From positions 1-64,000 of the forward strand of contig NZ_FODV01000021.1 in NCBI RefSeq assembly GCF_900110465.1: 64,000 nt of DNA. Reading direction: 5' to 3'. Below, one piece after another: positions 31,802 to 40,157 of this stretch. A program made the position numbers and the translations under genes. The stretch comes from Halogranum amylolyticum. Its GTDB lineage: Archaea; Halobacteriota; Halobacteria; Halobacteriales; Haloferacaceae. A model generated the notes under the pieces. The model was not told the origin of the DNA, ran no database searches, and saw only the letters and a list, made by a program, of their open reading frames with translations. Position 1 is the stretch's first letter. Each line of letters opens with the position of its first letter.

Positions 31802-32416
31802 ATGGACGACATCCTCCGGGCGGGTGTCGCCGTCTACAACGCCGGCGAGTACCACGCCGCCCACGACGCCTGGGAGGCTCACTGGCTCGAACTGGAGCGG
31901 GGAAGCGACGACGAACGGTTCCTCCACGGACTCATCCAGTTCACCGCCGCCGTCTACCACGCGCGTCGAGGTAACTGGTCAGGTGCGACGGGACTCGCCG
32001 AGAGCGCACGCGAGTATCTCTCCGTCCTGCCAGCGACCTATCGCGGCGTCGACGTCGACGCGGTTCGGACTGCGCTCGCGTCGCTTCGGACCGACCCCGA
32101 ACGGATCGAGCGGACGCGACCGCCGTCGCTGGCGATCGACGGCGAGACGCTGCTCCCCGGCGATCTCGAGTTCGAGGCCGCTTCGGTCGCCGCGGAGGTC
32201 CTCGCCGACGAGTACGACCGGTACGACGAGGCCGTCGTCGCCGCCGGTATCGAGTTCGCACGCGAGGAGTTGGGGAGCGCACGGACGCGTTTCATCACCT
32301 TCGTGATGGACTTCGCGGCCGACGATACCCACCGCGACGTCATCTACCAGCGATTGTCGGAACACGTCGAGCGGCGACGGCAGCAGGAGCGCGACGTCGC
32401 CGGGCTGTTCGACTGA
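31802..32416 (+). CDS. DUF309-family protein
   Basis: A 204-residue helical protein with the DUF309 signature: VAVYNAGEYHAAHDAWEAHW, then FLHGLIQFTAAVYHARRGN. Conserved Glu and His residues (YHAAHDAWE, FLHGLIQ) suggest a metal-binding four-helix arrangement, but no activity is established. ATG 31802 begins directly at the conserved region. It converges on azf with 6 bp between stops. Confidence 0.85.
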   Translation: MDDILRAGVAVYNAGEYHAAHDAWEAHWLELERGSDDERFLHGLIQFTAAVYHARRGNWSGATGLAESAREYLSVLPATYRGVDVDAVRTALASLRTDPERIERTRPPSLAIDGETLLPGDLEFEAASVAAEVLADEYDRYDEAVVAAGIEFAREELGSARTRFITFVMDFAADDTHRDVIYQRLSEHVERRRQQERDVAGLFD

Positions 32417-32422
32417 GAAGGG

Positions 32423-33202
32423 TTACTGGTTCTTCGGATGCTGTTCGAACTCCGCGGAGTTGTCGATGGGGTCGTAGCCGAGCACGTCACGCGCGCGGTC
32501 GATGGAGTAGTACTTGCGCTCGTTGTCGCTGATGCCGTAGACGACCTCGTAGCCGTAGTCCGCCTGGAGACAGCGGTCGAACAGATGGGCACAGTCGCGG
32601 TAGGAGAGCCACATCGCCTGTCCGCGCTCGTAGTTCCACGGCGGGTGGCCGCGCGTGAGGTTGCCGATGCGGACGCAGACGACCGAGAGGTCGTGGTTGT
32701 CGTGATAGTAGCGACCGAGTATCTCACCCGACGCCTTGCTTACGCCGTACAGGTTGCTCGGACGGGGGGGTTCGGTCCCGTCGAGACGGTATTCGTCGTG
32801 CGGGCGGTACAGGTCGGGCGTGCGGTCGTCGGTCTCGTAGGCACCGACTGCGTGGTTCGACGAGGCGAACGCGACCTTCTCGACGCCTGCTTCGACGGCG
32901 GCCGCGAAGATCGTGTGCGTGCCGTCGATGTTGTTGCGGAGCACGCTGTCCCACGGCGCTTCGGGACGCGGGTCGCCCGCGAGGTGGATGATCCCGCCGA
33001 CACCGTCGACGGCCTCCAGAACGGCGTCGTCGTCGGTGACGTCTGCGACGTAGACGGCGTCGTCGTCGACGCTCTCGGGGATCTTCTCGCGCGGAAGCGG
33101 TTCGCGGTCCAGCAGTCGCCAGTCGTAGTCGTCGGCGAGATCGCGGAGGATGGCCTGACCAACGCGCCCGCCGGCACCCGTGAGCAGAACCGGGTCGTCC
33201 AT
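32423..33202 (-). CDS. azf: NAD-dependent glucose-6-phosphate dehydrogenase (epimerase-type, Azf)
   Basis: A 259-residue extended short-chain dehydrogenase. It has the nucleotide motif LTGAGGRVGQ (residues 7-16), a catalytic SSNHAVG and the YGVSK motif with Tyr152 and Lys156. In Haloferax the homologue oxidises glucose 6-phosphate with NAD in the oxidative pentose phosphate pathway, and this protein matches it in length and motifs. It could in principle be another sugar dehydrogenase of the same group. It converges with the DUF309 gene and is divergent from mptD. Confidence 0.85.
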   Translation of the reverse strand: MDDPVLLTGAGGRVGQAILRDLADDYDWRLLDREPLPREKIPESVDDDAVYVADVTDDDAVLEAVDGVGGIIHLAGDPRPEAPWDSVLRNNIDGTHTIFAAAVEAGVEKVAFASSNHAVGAYETDDRTPDLYRPHDEYRLDGTEPPRPSNLYGVSKASGEILGRYYHDNHDLSVVCVRIGNLTRGHPPWNYERGQAMWLSYRDCAHLFDRCLQADYGYEVVYGISDNERKYYSIDRARDVLGYDPIDNSAEFEQHPKNQ

Positions 33203-33295
33203 TCAGGAGCATATTGGAGAGTCAGAGGCTAAGTAACGTCCGGTTCTGTCCCGCGACTCGACAGAATTTAGCGACGTCGTACCGACTCGACGGCT

Positions 33296-33640
33296 ATGCC
33301 GACAGACGCACACGAGGCGTGTTTCGAGGCAGGCATCAAGTTCGGGACCCTCTATCACCAGTTCGCGGGCACGCCAGTCAGCCCCGCCTCTGCCCGCAGT
33401 CTAGAGACGGCGATGGCCGAAGCCATCGAGAACCAACCGCACTGCGTGGCCGTCGACGTCGACATCCTCGACGACGTCCTCGCGGAGACGCTCGCCGCCC
33501 AGTCGGCCGACTACACCGAACTCACGGGGCGGTTCATGGAGGTCCGGATGCGCGTCGAATACGAGGGCATCACCGTTCACACCGAGATGGAGATGGAGGG
33601 CGACTACCCGCTGATGAAGCTCGTGTCTGTCGACGAATAG
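33296..33640 (+). CDS. mptD: Archaeal dihydroneopterin aldolase (MptD, DUF381)
   Basis: A 114-residue protein with the archaeal MptD signature: EACFEAGIKFGTLYHQFAGTPVS near the N-terminus (core GIKFGTLYHQFAGTPVS), and an IEHQPHC-like segment IENQPHCVAVDVD. The enzyme cleaves 7,8-dihydroneopterin to 6-hydroxymethyl-dihydropterin and glycolaldehyde in tetrahydrofolate or methanopterin-type cofactor synthesis. It is unrelated to bacterial FolB. It is divergent from azf with a 93-bp spacer. Confidence 0.88.
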   Translation: MPTDAHEACFEAGIKFGTLYHQFAGTPVSPASARSLETAMAEAIENQPHCVAVDVDILDDVLAETLAAQSADYTELTGRFMEVRMRVEYEGITVHTEMEMEGDYPLMKLVSVDE

Positions 33641-33735
33641 GTACGACGAGTTCGACTATCTGGACGGGCGACTCCCCCGATTTCACTTTCACTTTCGGGC
33701 GCGTTTTTAAATGGGGGAAGGACAAAAAGAGGGCT

Positions 33736-34260
33736 ATGAGTAGTCAGTCGACGCTCGAAAACGACGATCTGTTCGGCGAAGCAGCGGCCGAGATGCGCGC
33801 GGACGTCGAGACGCATCTCCGGCAGGCGTGGGCGGAGCTGCCGGACAGCGACGAGATCTGGAACACGGAGGCTGACAACGTCCTCGGCGTCCTCAACGGA
33901 CTGCGCTCGGGACTCGACGCTGGCGACGCCGAGGAGCACCTCCGACAGGCGAAGAAGTGGTACACGATGGGCGAGCGGGCGGACGCCTTCGAGGACGCAG
34001 ACGACCTCGTCGAGGAGATTCAGGCCGTCGAGGAGGTCATCGAGATGCTCGAGGACGCCCGCGAGCAGGTCGGCGGACTGACGAGCACGATGCCACAACT
34101 CCGCGGTGCACTCGACGAGGCGGCCGAGGCACGCGAGGACGCGACAGACGACGCGGCCGACGAGAGCGAGGAGGACGCTGAGGCAGCGGACGACGAAGCG
34201 GCAGACGAGGAGTCGGAGGCCGACGCGGCCGACGAGAGCGAGGAAGAAGACGAGGAGTAG
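33736..34260 (+). CDS. DUF5790-family haloarchaeal protein
   Basis: A 174-residue highly acidic protein. The conserved helical N-terminal domain (about residues 8-125) includes NDDLFGEAAAEMRADVE, NTEADNVLGVLNGL and RQAKKWYTMGERADAFED, and is followed by a low-complexity Glu/Asp/Ala tail of about 40 residues. It is restricted to haloarchaea and of unknown function. A TATA-like GTTTTTAAAT sits about 28 bp before ATG 33736, giving a leaderless transcript. It converges on the creatininase gene with 6 bp between stops. Confidence 0.8.
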   Translation: MSSQSTLENDDLFGEAAAEMRADVETHLRQAWAELPDSDEIWNTEADNVLGVLNGLRSGLDAGDAEEHLRQAKKWYTMGERADAFEDADDLVEEIQAVEEVIEMLEDAREQVGGLTSTMPQLRGALDEAAEAREDATDDAADESEEDAEAADDEAADEESEADAADESEEEDEE

Positions 34261-34266
34261 TGCCGC

Positions 34267-35004
34267 TCAGCGATGCTCGGGTCGAGTGACGTCCCGCGTC
34301 GCGACAGTCTCGAGCAGCCGCACGAGTGACTCCTGTGCCAGCGTCAGCAACGTCTCGCCGCGGTCGGCGTCGCCGTCGGCAGGGTCGCCGACGACGCCGT
34401 TGTCGGTGAACTCCGCCGAGTCGTGCGCGAGGTTGACGTAGGAGGTCCACTCGCCCCACCCGTCGGAAGCGCCCGCGCTGGCCTCCCCGATACGGTCTTC
34501 GTGGACAGTCTCCGGTGCGAGGTAGCGGAGCATCGCCGTCTCCAGCGGGCCACCGTGACCCATGTCGCCGGAGTGGTCGCCGACCGCCTCGAACCAGGTG
34601 AAGGCGACGGCGTAAGCGTCGTCGTGACGCGAGACGATCCCCGTGACCTCCTTGAGTGCGTCGACGTTCCCCCCGTGACCGTTGACGATGACCACTCGGT
34701 CGAAACCGTGGCTGGCGAGGCTCTGGACCGTCTCGCGGACGTACGAGCGGAAGGTGTCCGGCGAGACCCACAGCGTCCCGGTGAACTGGCGGTGCTCTTC
34801 GGCGACGCCGACGGGGATAGCGGGGGCGACGACGACCTCGCCGTCGTAGGCGTCGGCGGCAGCGTCGGCGACGGCGGTCGCGGTGACGGTGTCCGTGCCG
34901 AGCGGTGCGTGCGGGCCGTGCTGTTCGGTACTGCCGACCGGGAGGAGCGCGAGGTCGGTGTCACAGTCGTCGACGTCGGTCCATGTTGCCTCTGCGAGCT
35001 GCAT
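34267..35004 (-). CDS. Creatininase-family amidohydrolase (possibly ArfB-like)
   Basis: A 245-residue metal-dependent amidohydrolase. Conserved ligands are visible in ALLPVGSTEQHGPHAPLGTD (Glu, His, Asp), FDRVVIVNGHGGNVDALKE and DMGHGGPLETAM. The family contains creatininase, mycofactocin MftE and the archaeal formamide hydrolase ArfB of riboflavin and F420 biosynthesis. The archaeal setting favours ArfB-like activity, but residues do not settle it. It is divergent from the DUF5789 gene. Confidence 0.82.
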   Translation of the reverse strand: MQLAEATWTDVDDCDTDLALLPVGSTEQHGPHAPLGTDTVTATAVADAAADAYDGEVVVAPAIPVGVAEEHRQFTGTLWVSPDTFRSYVRETVQSLASHGFDRVVIVNGHGGNVDALKEVTGIVSRHDDAYAVAFTWFEAVGDHSGDMGHGGPLETAMLRYLAPETVHEDRIGEASAGASDGWGEWTSYVNLAHDSAEFTDNGVVGDPADGDADRGETLLTLAQESLVRLLETVATRDVTRPEHR

Positions 35005-35093
35005 ACCGACCGCAGACGAGCGAGCGACTTGTAAGCCTCGGTGCGGACGACGGCCACAGGCGGTTTCAACTCCGGCGGCGTACCCGAAGGTGT

Positions 35094-35423
35094 ATGACCG
35101 ACAGCGATTCCGACGACCGCGAGCACGGTGTCGACTTCGGCGACCTCGACGACGAACTGGACTCCCACGACTATCCTGCGTCGAAGGACGATCTCGTCGC
35201 GGAGTACGGCGACCGCGAACTCGACTTCCCGAAGGGGGAGATGACGTTCGAGGAGGCGCTTGAGGGGTACAAACCGACCGACGGAGAGTTCCAGGACGCT
35301 GACGACGTCCGGTCGGCAGTGAAGAACATGGTCGACGCCGAGGCCGTCGGCCGAGAAGGGTACAGCGACCGCGGCGTCGAGAGCGAGACGACAGACGAGA
35401 CCGACACCAACGAGTCGGTCTAA
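35094..35423 (+). CDS. DUF5789-family haloarchaeal protein
   Basis: A 109-residue acidic protein with the conserved pattern DELDSHDYPASKDDLVAEYGD and MTFEEALEGY, found in haloarchaea only. The function is unknown. The start at ATG 35094 gives the typical short acidic leader. An inverted repeat (35443-35462) lies just after the gene in the convergent space before the ABC exporter. Confidence 0.78.
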   Translation: MTDSDSDDREHGVDFGDLDDELDSHDYPASKDDLVAEYGDRELDFPKGEMTFEEALEGYKPTDGEFQDADDVRSAVKNMVDAEAVGREGYSDRGVESETTDETDTNESV

Positions 35424-35442
35424 CTGACGGAATCGGACTTTT

Positions 35443-35462
35443 CTCGGCCGTTTCGGGCCGAG
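35443..35462. terminator. Possible bidirectional terminator hairpin
   Basis: CTCGGCC-N6-GGCCGAG is a perfect 7-bp hairpin lying 20 bp from each of two convergent stop codons (35423 and 35482). A TTTT run precedes it on the plus strand. Haloarchaeal terminators are usually T runs, so the hairpin role is uncertain. Confidence 0.35.
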
Positions 35463-35481
35463 CGTCGCAGACCGTCTCGAC

Positions 35482-37425
35482 TCAGTCGTCGCTTTCGGCC
35501 TCGGTTCGGGCCTGTCGACGACTCGCGCGTTCGATGAACTCCTCGGGGAGTTCGTCGATCTCGCCGGCCTGTACACCCCAGAGGTGGGCGTAGAGGCCGT
35601 CCTCCGACAGGAGGTCATCGTGACTCCCGCGCTCGACGATGCGTCCGTCCTCGAGGACGATGATCTGGTCGGCGTCTTTGATCGTCGAGAGACGGTGGGC
35701 GATGGCGAACGTCGTCCGGTCCTCGGTGAGTCGGTCCAGCGAGCGCTGGATGAGCATCTCGGTCTCCGTGTCGACGTCGGAGGTCGCCTCGTCGAGCACG
35801 AGGATCTCGGGGTCTTTCAGGATGGCGCGGGCGATGGAGAGCCGCTGGCGCTGCCCGCCGGAGAGTTTCACGCCGCGTTCGCCGATCTCCGTGTCGTAGC
35901 CGTCGGGAAGGTTCCGAATGAAGTCGTGAGCTTCGGCGGCTTTGGCGGCCTCGACTATCTCCTCCTCGCTGGCGTCGAACGTGCCGTAGGCGATGTTCTC
36001 CTCGACCGTCCCATAGAACATGAACGTCTCCTGACTGACGTAGCCGACGGCCTGTCGGAGACTCGGGATCGTCACGTCACGGAGGTCCTGTCCGTCGACG
36101 GTGATCGCCCCCTCGTCGACGTCGTACATCCGGAGGAGGAGTTTCAGGACGGTCGACTTCCCCGCACCCGTCGGACCGACCAGCGCGAGCGTCTCGCCGC
36201 CCTCGACGGTGAACGAGACGTCCTCGACGATCGTCTCGCTCTCGTCGTAGCCGAAGGTGACGTCGTCGTACTCGACGCGCCCCTCAGAGACGACGAGGTC
36301 GTCGGCGTCCGGCTCTTCGACGATGCGCGACGGTTCGTCCATCAGCCCGAAGATGCGGGCGCTAGAGGCGCGAGCGCGCTGGTACATGTTGATAATCTGT
36401 CCGAACTGGGCCATCGGCCAGACGAACTGCTGGGTGAGCAGGATGAACGTCGCGAACTCTCCGATCTCGAGCGTTCCGGTGAACGGACCGGGGCCCTCGC
36501 CGGTGAGCACCCAGAGTCCGCCGACGAGGAACGTGGCGGCGAAGCCGATGCCAGCGATGATCCGCAGGGCGGGGAAGAACTTGATGCGGGTGTTGATCGC
36601 CCCCCAGTTGGCGTCGAAGTAGTCCATCGAGGCGTCGTCGACGCGGTCGGACTCGAACGTCTCCGTGTTCGAGGTCTTGATCACCTGGATGCCGCCGAGG
36701 TTGTTCTCCAGTCGGGAGTTCATCTGTCCGACCGAGGAGCGCACGTCGCCGTACTTCGGCTGAATGATCTTGATGAACTGCCAGGTGAACAGCGCGATGA
36801 CCGGCACCGGGAGCAGGGCGACGAGCGCCAGCTGCCAGTTGTACGACACGAGGATGGCTGCGATAGCGACGACCATCACCGACAGCCGAAAGAAGGAGTT
36901 CATCCCGTCGTTGAGGAACCGCTCCAGACGATTGACGTCGTTCGAGAGGATGGACATCATCTCGCCGGTCTGTTTGTCGGCGAAGAAGTCCATGTTCAGC
37001 CGCTGCATCTTGTCGTACGTGTCGGTACGGACGTCGTGTTGGATCTCCTGTGCGAAGGAGTTCCAGCCCCAGTTTCGCACCCAGTGAAACGCCGCGCCGC
37101 CGAAGAAGCCGACACCGATGAGCCCGACCGCGAAGAAGAACTGGCCGGTCTTGTCGGCGGGGACGTACGGTGCGATCCACGCCTCCGGGACGAGCGGGAA
37201 CCCGCCGGCAAACGACTTCGTGTCCCGGAAGATGGCGTCGATCGCGAGCCCGAGGATGACGGGGGGAAAGAGATCGAGGACGCGAGCGACGATACTCGCA
37301 ACGACGCCGACGACGAACTGGAAGGCGTTGTCGCCGCCGTACACCGTGAACAACCGACGCATGGGGTTCTCGGCCCGTTCACGTTGTTCCTCGAAGGGGT
37401 CGTCCTCGTCGGAAGAGAGACTCAT
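35482..37425 (-). CDS. ABC exporter (fused permease and ATPase, MsbA/MDR type)
   Basis: A 647-residue half-transporter that should work as a homodimer. Residues about 40-340 form a six-helix ABC transmembrane domain, starting with FQFVVGVVASIVARVLDLFPPV. The C-terminal nucleotide-binding domain has Walker A VGPTGAGKSTVL (about 416-427), Q loop YVSQETFMFYG, signature LSGGQRQRLS (about 519) and Walker B ILVLDEATSDVD, ending with the H loop AHRLST. The substrate is unknown; lipids, peptides or drugs are typical. ATG 37425 is preferred over ATG 37452 as it gives the usual acidic cytoplasmic leader. Confidence 0.93.
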   Translation of the reverse strand: MSLSSDEDDPFEEQRERAENPMRRLFTVYGGDNAFQFVVGVVASIVARVLDLFPPVILGLAIDAIFRDTKSFAGGFPLVPEAWIAPYVPADKTGQFFFAVGLIGVGFFGGAAFHWVRNWGWNSFAQEIQHDVRTDTYDKMQRLNMDFFADKQTGEMMSILSNDVNRLERFLNDGMNSFFRLSVMVVAIAAILVSYNWQLALVALLPVPVIALFTWQFIKIIQPKYGDVRSSVGQMNSRLENNLGGIQVIKTSNTETFESDRVDDASMDYFDANWGAINTRIKFFPALRIIAGIGFAATFLVGGLWVLTGEGPGPFTGTLEIGEFATFILLTQQFVWPMAQFGQIINMYQRARASSARIFGLMDEPSRIVEEPDADDLVVSEGRVEYDDVTFGYDESETIVEDVSFTVEGGETLALVGPTGAGKSTVLKLLLRMYDVDEGAITVDGQDLRDVTIPSLRQAVGYVSQETFMFYGTVEENIAYGTFDASEEEIVEAAKAAEAHDFIRNLPDGYDTEIGERGVKLSGGQRQRLSIARAILKDPEILVLDEATSDVDTETEMLIQRSLDRLTEDRTTFAIAHRLSTIKDADQIIVLEDGRIVERGSHDDLLSEDGLYAHLWGVQAGEIDELPEEFIERASRRQARTEAESDD

Positions 37426-37559
37426 TGTACTGTCGCCGGGCCGAGCGAACAAAAGTGGTTCCCTACGAATCGAAACCCCGTCTCCTCGAGGAGCATCGAG
37501 CCGAGTGCGCTCGGCGAGAACTTCTCGGTGACTCCGCTCGCGGGGCGACGGCCGCGTTC

Positions 37560-37709
37560 TCAGGCGTCGCGTTTGACGATCGGAGTGAGCGTCAACGCGT
37601 AGACCGCATCACAGCCGGAGCAGCGAACGCGCGTCGTGATCTCTTCGTTGTCCCCTCGCGTGAAGTCTGAAACCTGTTCCCCACACCCACAGTCGAACTG
37701 AAACTCCAT
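37560..37709 (-). CDS. 49-residue zinc-finger micro-protein
   Basis: A minus-strand ORF of 49 codons starting MEFQFDCGCGEQVSDF and ending in TLTPIVKRDA. Two CxC/CxxC pairs (CGC at residues 7-9, CSGC at about 30-33) are spaced for one zinc ribbon. The strands between are typical of such folds. It lies between the ABC exporter and the 88-residue gene at 37855, all on the same strand. It was too short for routine ORF calling and is supported by its Cys pattern and composition. Confidence 0.6.
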   Translation of the reverse strand: MEFQFDCGCGEQVSDFTRGDNEEITTRVRCSGCDAVYALTLTPIVKRDA

Positions 37710-37854
37710 CTATGCACCCACCCGATCTTCTCATGTCTTCGAACCATCATATCACTTTCGTCTCCGAGGGCCGTCACTAGCGTCCGGTGGCGGCGCGACC
37801 GGACCGGCAAAGTGACCTCGGCCGACGGGAGGACGGAGAAAACGCGGTCGACGT

Positions 37855-38121
37855 CTACAGCACTCGCGACTCGATCTCGGGGTCGATATCCGCGTCGGCG
37901 AGGTCCCGTCGGATCCGCTCGCGGAGGGGTGTCGGAACCGTGTCGCGGCCGACCGGGACTGCGGTCTCTCCGTCGTCTTTCACCTTCCAGTAGAGGACGC
38001 AGTCGCTGGGCGCGTAGTACTCGACACTGTACCGGTCGTCGGCACCCCGGTAGTGGACGCGTGCCGCGAACCCTTCGGCGTGCCATCCATCGAGGGTAGA
38101 GAGAGCGTCGACGCTGTCCAT
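37855..38121 (-). CDS. Conserved haloarchaeal small protein (DUF7538-like)
   Basis: An 88-residue protein with a mixed alpha/beta pattern: WHAEGFAARVHYRGADDRYSV, then EYYAPSDCVLYWKVKDDGE and a C-terminal helix LRERIRRDLADADID. It resembles small haloarchaeal proteins of unknown function. The family number is from memory and is not certain. It lies on the same strand as and 42 bp downstream of the DUF192 gene, so the two may be co-transcribed. Confidence 0.65.
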   Translation of the reverse strand: MDSVDALSTLDGWHAEGFAARVHYRGADDRYSVEYYAPSDCVLYWKVKDDGETAVPVGRDTVPTPLRERIRRDLADADIDPEIESRVL

Positions 38122-38163
38122 ACCTCCTCTCTGTCTCCCGGGGGACGAGGGGGTTTCGGTCCT

Positions 38164-38646
38164 TCACTCGTCGACGCGGACGTGGTCGCCGACCTCGATG
38201 CCGTTGTCGCGGGTGTAGTTGTACGGGACCTCGAGAACGTACTTACCGGTCCCCTCGTACCGGGTTAGCTGCCCGTCGCTCCCGTCTTCGACCGGCGCGT
38301 GGTGGATCGCCGTGATGGTGCCGTTGGCGTCGACGAAGACGATGTCGATGGGGAACGCCATCTCCCGCATGACGTACGCTCGCTGGCCTTCCGAGTCGTG
38401 GACGAAAAGCATCCCCTCGTCGGCGTCGAGCGACTCGGTGTCGCTCAGCCCGGTGTATCGCTTCTCGAAGGTGTCGGCGACGCGGGCATCGACCGCCGCC
38501 AGCGTGTCGCACGTCCCCTCTTCGACGACGGTGACGGTCGTCCGTTCGTACTCGCCGCCGGCCAGATAGCCGAGGTCGTACGCTGCGACGCCGCCGACGG
38601 TGAGGAGGAGGACGGCGACAATCGCGACGAGACTCCGAGAGGACAT
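38164..38646 (-). CDS. DUF192-family exported protein
   Basis: A 160-residue protein with one N-terminal hydrophobic segment (about residues 5-24) for export or anchoring. The DUF192 domain follows: DTFEKRYTGLSDTESLDADEGMLFVH, then VMREMAFPIDIVFVDANGTI and the terminal YVLEVPYNYTRDNGIEVGDHV. The conserved core RYTGLSDTESL...MLFV and MAFPIDIVFVD are clear. The fold is small and secreted, with no established activity. ATG 38646 begins just before the membrane segment. Confidence 0.87.
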   Translation of the reverse strand: MSSRSLVAIVAVLLLTVGGVAAYDLGYLAGGEYERTTVTVVEEGTCDTLAAVDARVADTFEKRYTGLSDTESLDADEGMLFVHDSEGQRAYVMREMAFPIDIVFVDANGTITAIHHAPVEDGSDGQLTRYEGTGKYVLEVPYNYTRDNGIEVGDHVRVDE

Positions 38647-38730
38647 GAACGAGAGAACGGGCGACACGGGAGTAAGCGTTCCGGGACAGAAAGTAACCGT
38701 TATGGGTGCGGCCCGGATTTGTCGGGGTAC

Positions 38731-38804
38731 GGGCTCGTGGTCTAGCTGGTTATGACGCGGCCTTTACAAGGCCGAAATCGGTGGTTCGAATCCGCCCGAG
38801 CCCA
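38731..38804 (+). tRNA. tRNA-Val (anticodon TAC)
   Basis: A 74-nt cloverleaf. The acceptor GGGCTCG pairs with CGAGCCC, the T loop is TTCGAAT and the anticodon loop TTTACAA gives TAC. The discriminator is A. An imperfect tail copy follows about 112 bp downstream. Confidence 0.96.
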
Positions 38805-38848
38805 TGTCTCTGTGGCGAACAACGTGAGCCCAGAAACATCACTGAGGG

Positions 38849-38916
38849 CGGTTCGAAGCAGAGAACGAAACGAGCGGAGCGAGTAGAGTGACCGTGGTTC
38901 GAATCGCCCGAGCCCA
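38849..38916 (+). repeat. Echo of the tRNA-Val 3' tail with shared internal block
   Basis: Positions 38893-38916 repeat the T arm and 3' acceptor strand of tRNA-Val (38780-38804) with one deletion and one mismatch. At 38849-38861 is CGGTTCGAAGCAG, followed by GAACGAA and an AGCGGAG block. The same order occurs next to the tail echo after the CAT-anticodon tRNA. Confidence 0.75.
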
Positions 38917-39073
38917 CTTCAACCCGCGAGCGACAGTAAGCGCTGAATCGGGTCCCGAGGAGAGAGCCGGACGACCGAAGCCACACGCCGGCGAACAGCG
39001 GCCGCTCCGGGCGATTGACTCGGCTCAAAAAACGAAGTCGCGTCGAGTCGCCGTGTGGCGACGGACGAGATAG

Positions 39074-39268
39074 TTACTGGCGAACGACGTTCGTCGCGCG
39101 CGGACCCTTGGGGGCCTGTTCGATGTCGAACTCGATCTCGGTTCCTTCCGTGAGGTCCTCGCCGCCGACGTCTTCCATGTGGAAGAACACGTCGTCGTCT
39201 GCGTCGTCCGTCGAGATGAAACCGTAACCGCCTGTGTCGTTGAAGAAGTCGACCTTACCGGATGCCAT
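39074..39268 (-). CDS. cspA: Cold-shock-domain protein
   Basis: A 64-residue single cold-shock domain that binds single-stranded RNA or DNA. RNP1 is GYGFISTDD and RNP2 is DVFFHMEDV, both with the aromatic residues needed for base stacking. The N-terminus MASGKVDFFNDTG is standard. ATG 39268 gives the exact family length; an upstream ATG would add 14 non-conserved residues. Monocistronic. Confidence 0.95.
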   Translation of the reverse strand: MASGKVDFFNDTGGYGFISTDDADDDVFFHMEDVGGEDLTEGTEIEFDIEQAPKGPRATNVVRQ

Positions 39269-39589
39269 TGCAACTGAACACAGGCCGACGATACGGATAA
39301 GGATTTGCATTCGTCTGTAAATGTCGAGCCCAACTTTACAAAAGTCTAATCTGGTGTCCGAATCGCACTCGAATATCCAAAGTAGTCGTTCTGCGCGGAT
39401 ACGGTGGTCGCTCCGTCGTAACCACGGTGAACTTCCGTAGTATCGGCAGTTCTCATCGCGCGTCCCGTGGGACGTTCTCGCACGTGCCCCGACTCCGGTC
39501 TGCGTTCTGCAGACGGACGAATGCGACGAAGCGACAGCGCGTAATCGGTGAAGCGAGCGTGCGGCCGGAGTCCGACGCCGGAGGCGTCG
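39269..39589. other. Gene-free 321-bp interval
   Basis: I see no RNA gene or protein-like ORF here. The part next to cspA is AT-rich and presumably contains its promoter (a minus-strand CCTTATCC near 39296-39303). The right half is GC-rich and contains several short dyads without clear role. Confidence 0.4.
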
Positions 39590-39943
39590 TCACCGTTCGT
39601 CGCGCTTGAGGCGTTCCTTCCGGCGCTCGAACTCCTCGTCGTCGATCTCGCCGCGGGCGAACGCCGTCCGGAGTTCCTCCATCGCCGTGTCGGTCTGTGC
39701 GCCGGTGAGCGCCTTGTACCCGAGATAGCCGAGTCCGACGACGAGCGCGACCACGAGGAGCTGTCCGAGGAGACCGACGAACAGCATCCACCCGGGAGCG
39801 TTCGTACCGTACATCCACCCCATCATCGGTCCGCCGAACCCCATCATCCCACCGCCCATGAACAAGCCGGGAAGGAAGACGAGCAGTGCGAGCGCGATCA
39901 ATGCGGCGACGATCAGTCTGTTGGTCGTTGTCGTTGTGGCCAT
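39590..39943 (-). CDS. SHOCT-domain membrane protein
   Basis: A 117-residue protein with two hydrophobic segments (about residues 9-28 and 52-74). A Gly/Met-rich loop containing GGGMMGFGGPMMGWMYG separates them. A C-terminal SHOCT helix pair ELRTAFARGEIDDEEFERRKERL follows (core RGEIDDEEFERRKERL). SHOCT is a short oligomerisation module common in archaeal membrane proteins. The Met/Gly-rich loop could bind soft metals, but this is speculation. Confidence 0.82.
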   Translation of the reverse strand: MATTTTTNRLIVAALIALALLVFLPGLFMGGGMMGFGGPMMGWMYGTNAPGWMLFVGLLGQLLVVALVVGLGYLGYKALTGAQTDTAMEELRTAFARGEIDDEEFERRKERLKRDER

Positions 39944-40157
39944 CTTAGCTCACCATCCGGAGACGACTGCGGGTCGTCCCCTCGTCTCTAGATACGAGGC
40001 GGACGTTTACCCCACTTTCCGTTGGGATTCCTGTCTCTTTCGCGCACGATACTTTCGAAACCGAGGTGAGATGGGAGAGTCGATTTCCCTCGCCGAACGT
40101 TCGTTCCTCTCCTCGCGAAGCCGACAACGGTTTTCGCGTGCGGGCCACAACGGCCGT

